Shown in pieces: positions 63,571 through 64,000 of a stretch of 64,000 nt of DNA. The number at the start of each line of letters is the position of its first letter. The stretch's first letter is position 1. The translations under genes and the position numbers were made by a program. Source of the stretch: Seminavis robusta. Taxonomy: Eukaryota; Bacillariophyta; Bacillariophyceae; Naviculales; Naviculaceae. The notes under the pieces were generated by a model. The model was not told the origin of the DNA. It searched no databases and was given only the letters and a program-made list of their open reading frames with translations. The stretch lies in NCBI GenBank assembly GCA_903772945.1, contig CAICTM010000182.1, positions 33,726 through 97,725 on the forward strand, written 5' to 3'.

Positions 63571-64000
63571 ACTGCTAATGCTTATGCATAAACGTAAAGA
63601 TGCACACTGACATGCAGCAACTTTGAATTCTCAATTGATTTGCTGCTCGGGCATGCAGGAAGATTCGCTTTCTAAAAGGCAGCAGAGTGAGTCAGTTAAT
63701 TTGTTCCGCCCCATGGAACGAATAGCAACAGTGGGATTGGGCAACAAGCAATGCATTGGCGATCTGGGATCCCAGGAATAAGCTGGATCTCCTGTCGTGT
63801 CTCGTGTCTCGGATACCGGATACAGGTACAGGATCCTGCGAATTGAATCTTCAATGTCGGAGCTCGCAGGTTGTCATCATCTAAGAAGCGCATAATGGGG
63901 TAGCGCGAAAACAGCGAGGTCGGTTACAAAATTGCCAGGTCAGTCGATGGTAAGGTTACCAATCGGTAACTGACCTCGCGCTTATGTATGGTGGGTACAA
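63571..64000. other. Intergenic at right window edge
   Basis: Promoter side of the DUF4336 gene. An imperfect inverted repeat is present near the edge (63914-63927 and 63966-63979, see separate entry). No gene. Confidence 0.6.
63914..63979. repeat. Imperfect inverted repeat near right edge
   Basis: GCGAGGTCGGTTAC and its near-complement GTAACTGACCTCGC (one mismatch) enclose 38 bases that include GGTTACCAATCGGTAAC, which can itself fold. Could be a small mobile-element end or a hairpin. Confidence 0.5.

Overview
The window looks like nuclear DNA of a diatom, most likely a pennate species. The evidence is spliceosomal introns of about 80-210 nt with GT/AG ends, heat-shock-factor (HSF) genes in several copies, a gametolysin-type (M11) peptidase with Cys-rich tail modules, a class C GPCR with a bacterial-type binding-protein ectodomain, signal-peptide-bearing proteins, and intergenic DNA rich in short palindromic words (CTAGCTAG, GTACCGGTAC, TACATGTA). 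The species assignment is inference. No prokaryotic operons, CRISPR arrays, rRNA or convincing tRNA were seen. Start codons were chosen at ATG, so several reading frames are shorter here than their maximal open frame. Spliced genes were joined by hand from splice sites, reading frame and comparison between paralogs.

Layout. 1-1.8 kb: 3' end of an M11 peptidase with six Cys modules. 2.7-3.2 kb: a hypothetical gene. 3.8-7.4 kb: a diverged tandem duplication carrying two copies of a small Ser-rich/basic protein gene; a third relative lies at 51 kb. 8.6-33.1 kb: four copies (A-D) of a two-exon, secreted, FG-GAP-like beta-propeller gene. Copy A is a pseudogene; B, C and D are intact. Interspersed among them are a sulfotransferase-like gene (11.3-12.2 kb), a six-helix membrane protein (13.7-14.9 kb), three HSF genes (15.2-17.0, 20.9-22.4, 24.2-25.8 kb) and a secreted SNase-fold/excalibur protein (27.4-28.7 kb).

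35.3-38.3 kb: class C-like GPCR with an apparent one-base frameshift. 40.2-40.9 kb: a small basic protein. 41.5-44.4 kb: ankyrin/coiled-coil protein. 44.4-48.7 kb: gene-poor, microsatellite-rich DNA. 48.7-49.9 kb: CRAL-TRIO (Sec14-like) protein. 51.1-51.6 kb: third small-protein paralog. 52.5-56.5 kb: four-exon STAND/AAA_16 ATPase with a helical-repeat C-terminus. 57.6-58.8 kb: Tim17/22/23-like membrane protein with an N-terminal signal sequence. 59.6-61.1 kb: Ser/Thr protein kinase. 62.8-63.6 kb: DUF4336 protein.

The genes do not form an obvious pathway. The region is best read as a diatom locus shaped by local duplication, gene conversion and microsatellite growth, with many signalling and regulatory genes (HSFs, GPCR, STAND ATPase, kinase, Sec14-like). 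The strongest observations are near-identical patches between otherwise diverged paralogs (copy A/D exon 2; HSF-B/HSF-C DNA-binding domains), an SNase-fold protein that appears to have lost most catalytic residues, and palindromic microsatellites that run from intergenic DNA into coding linkers.
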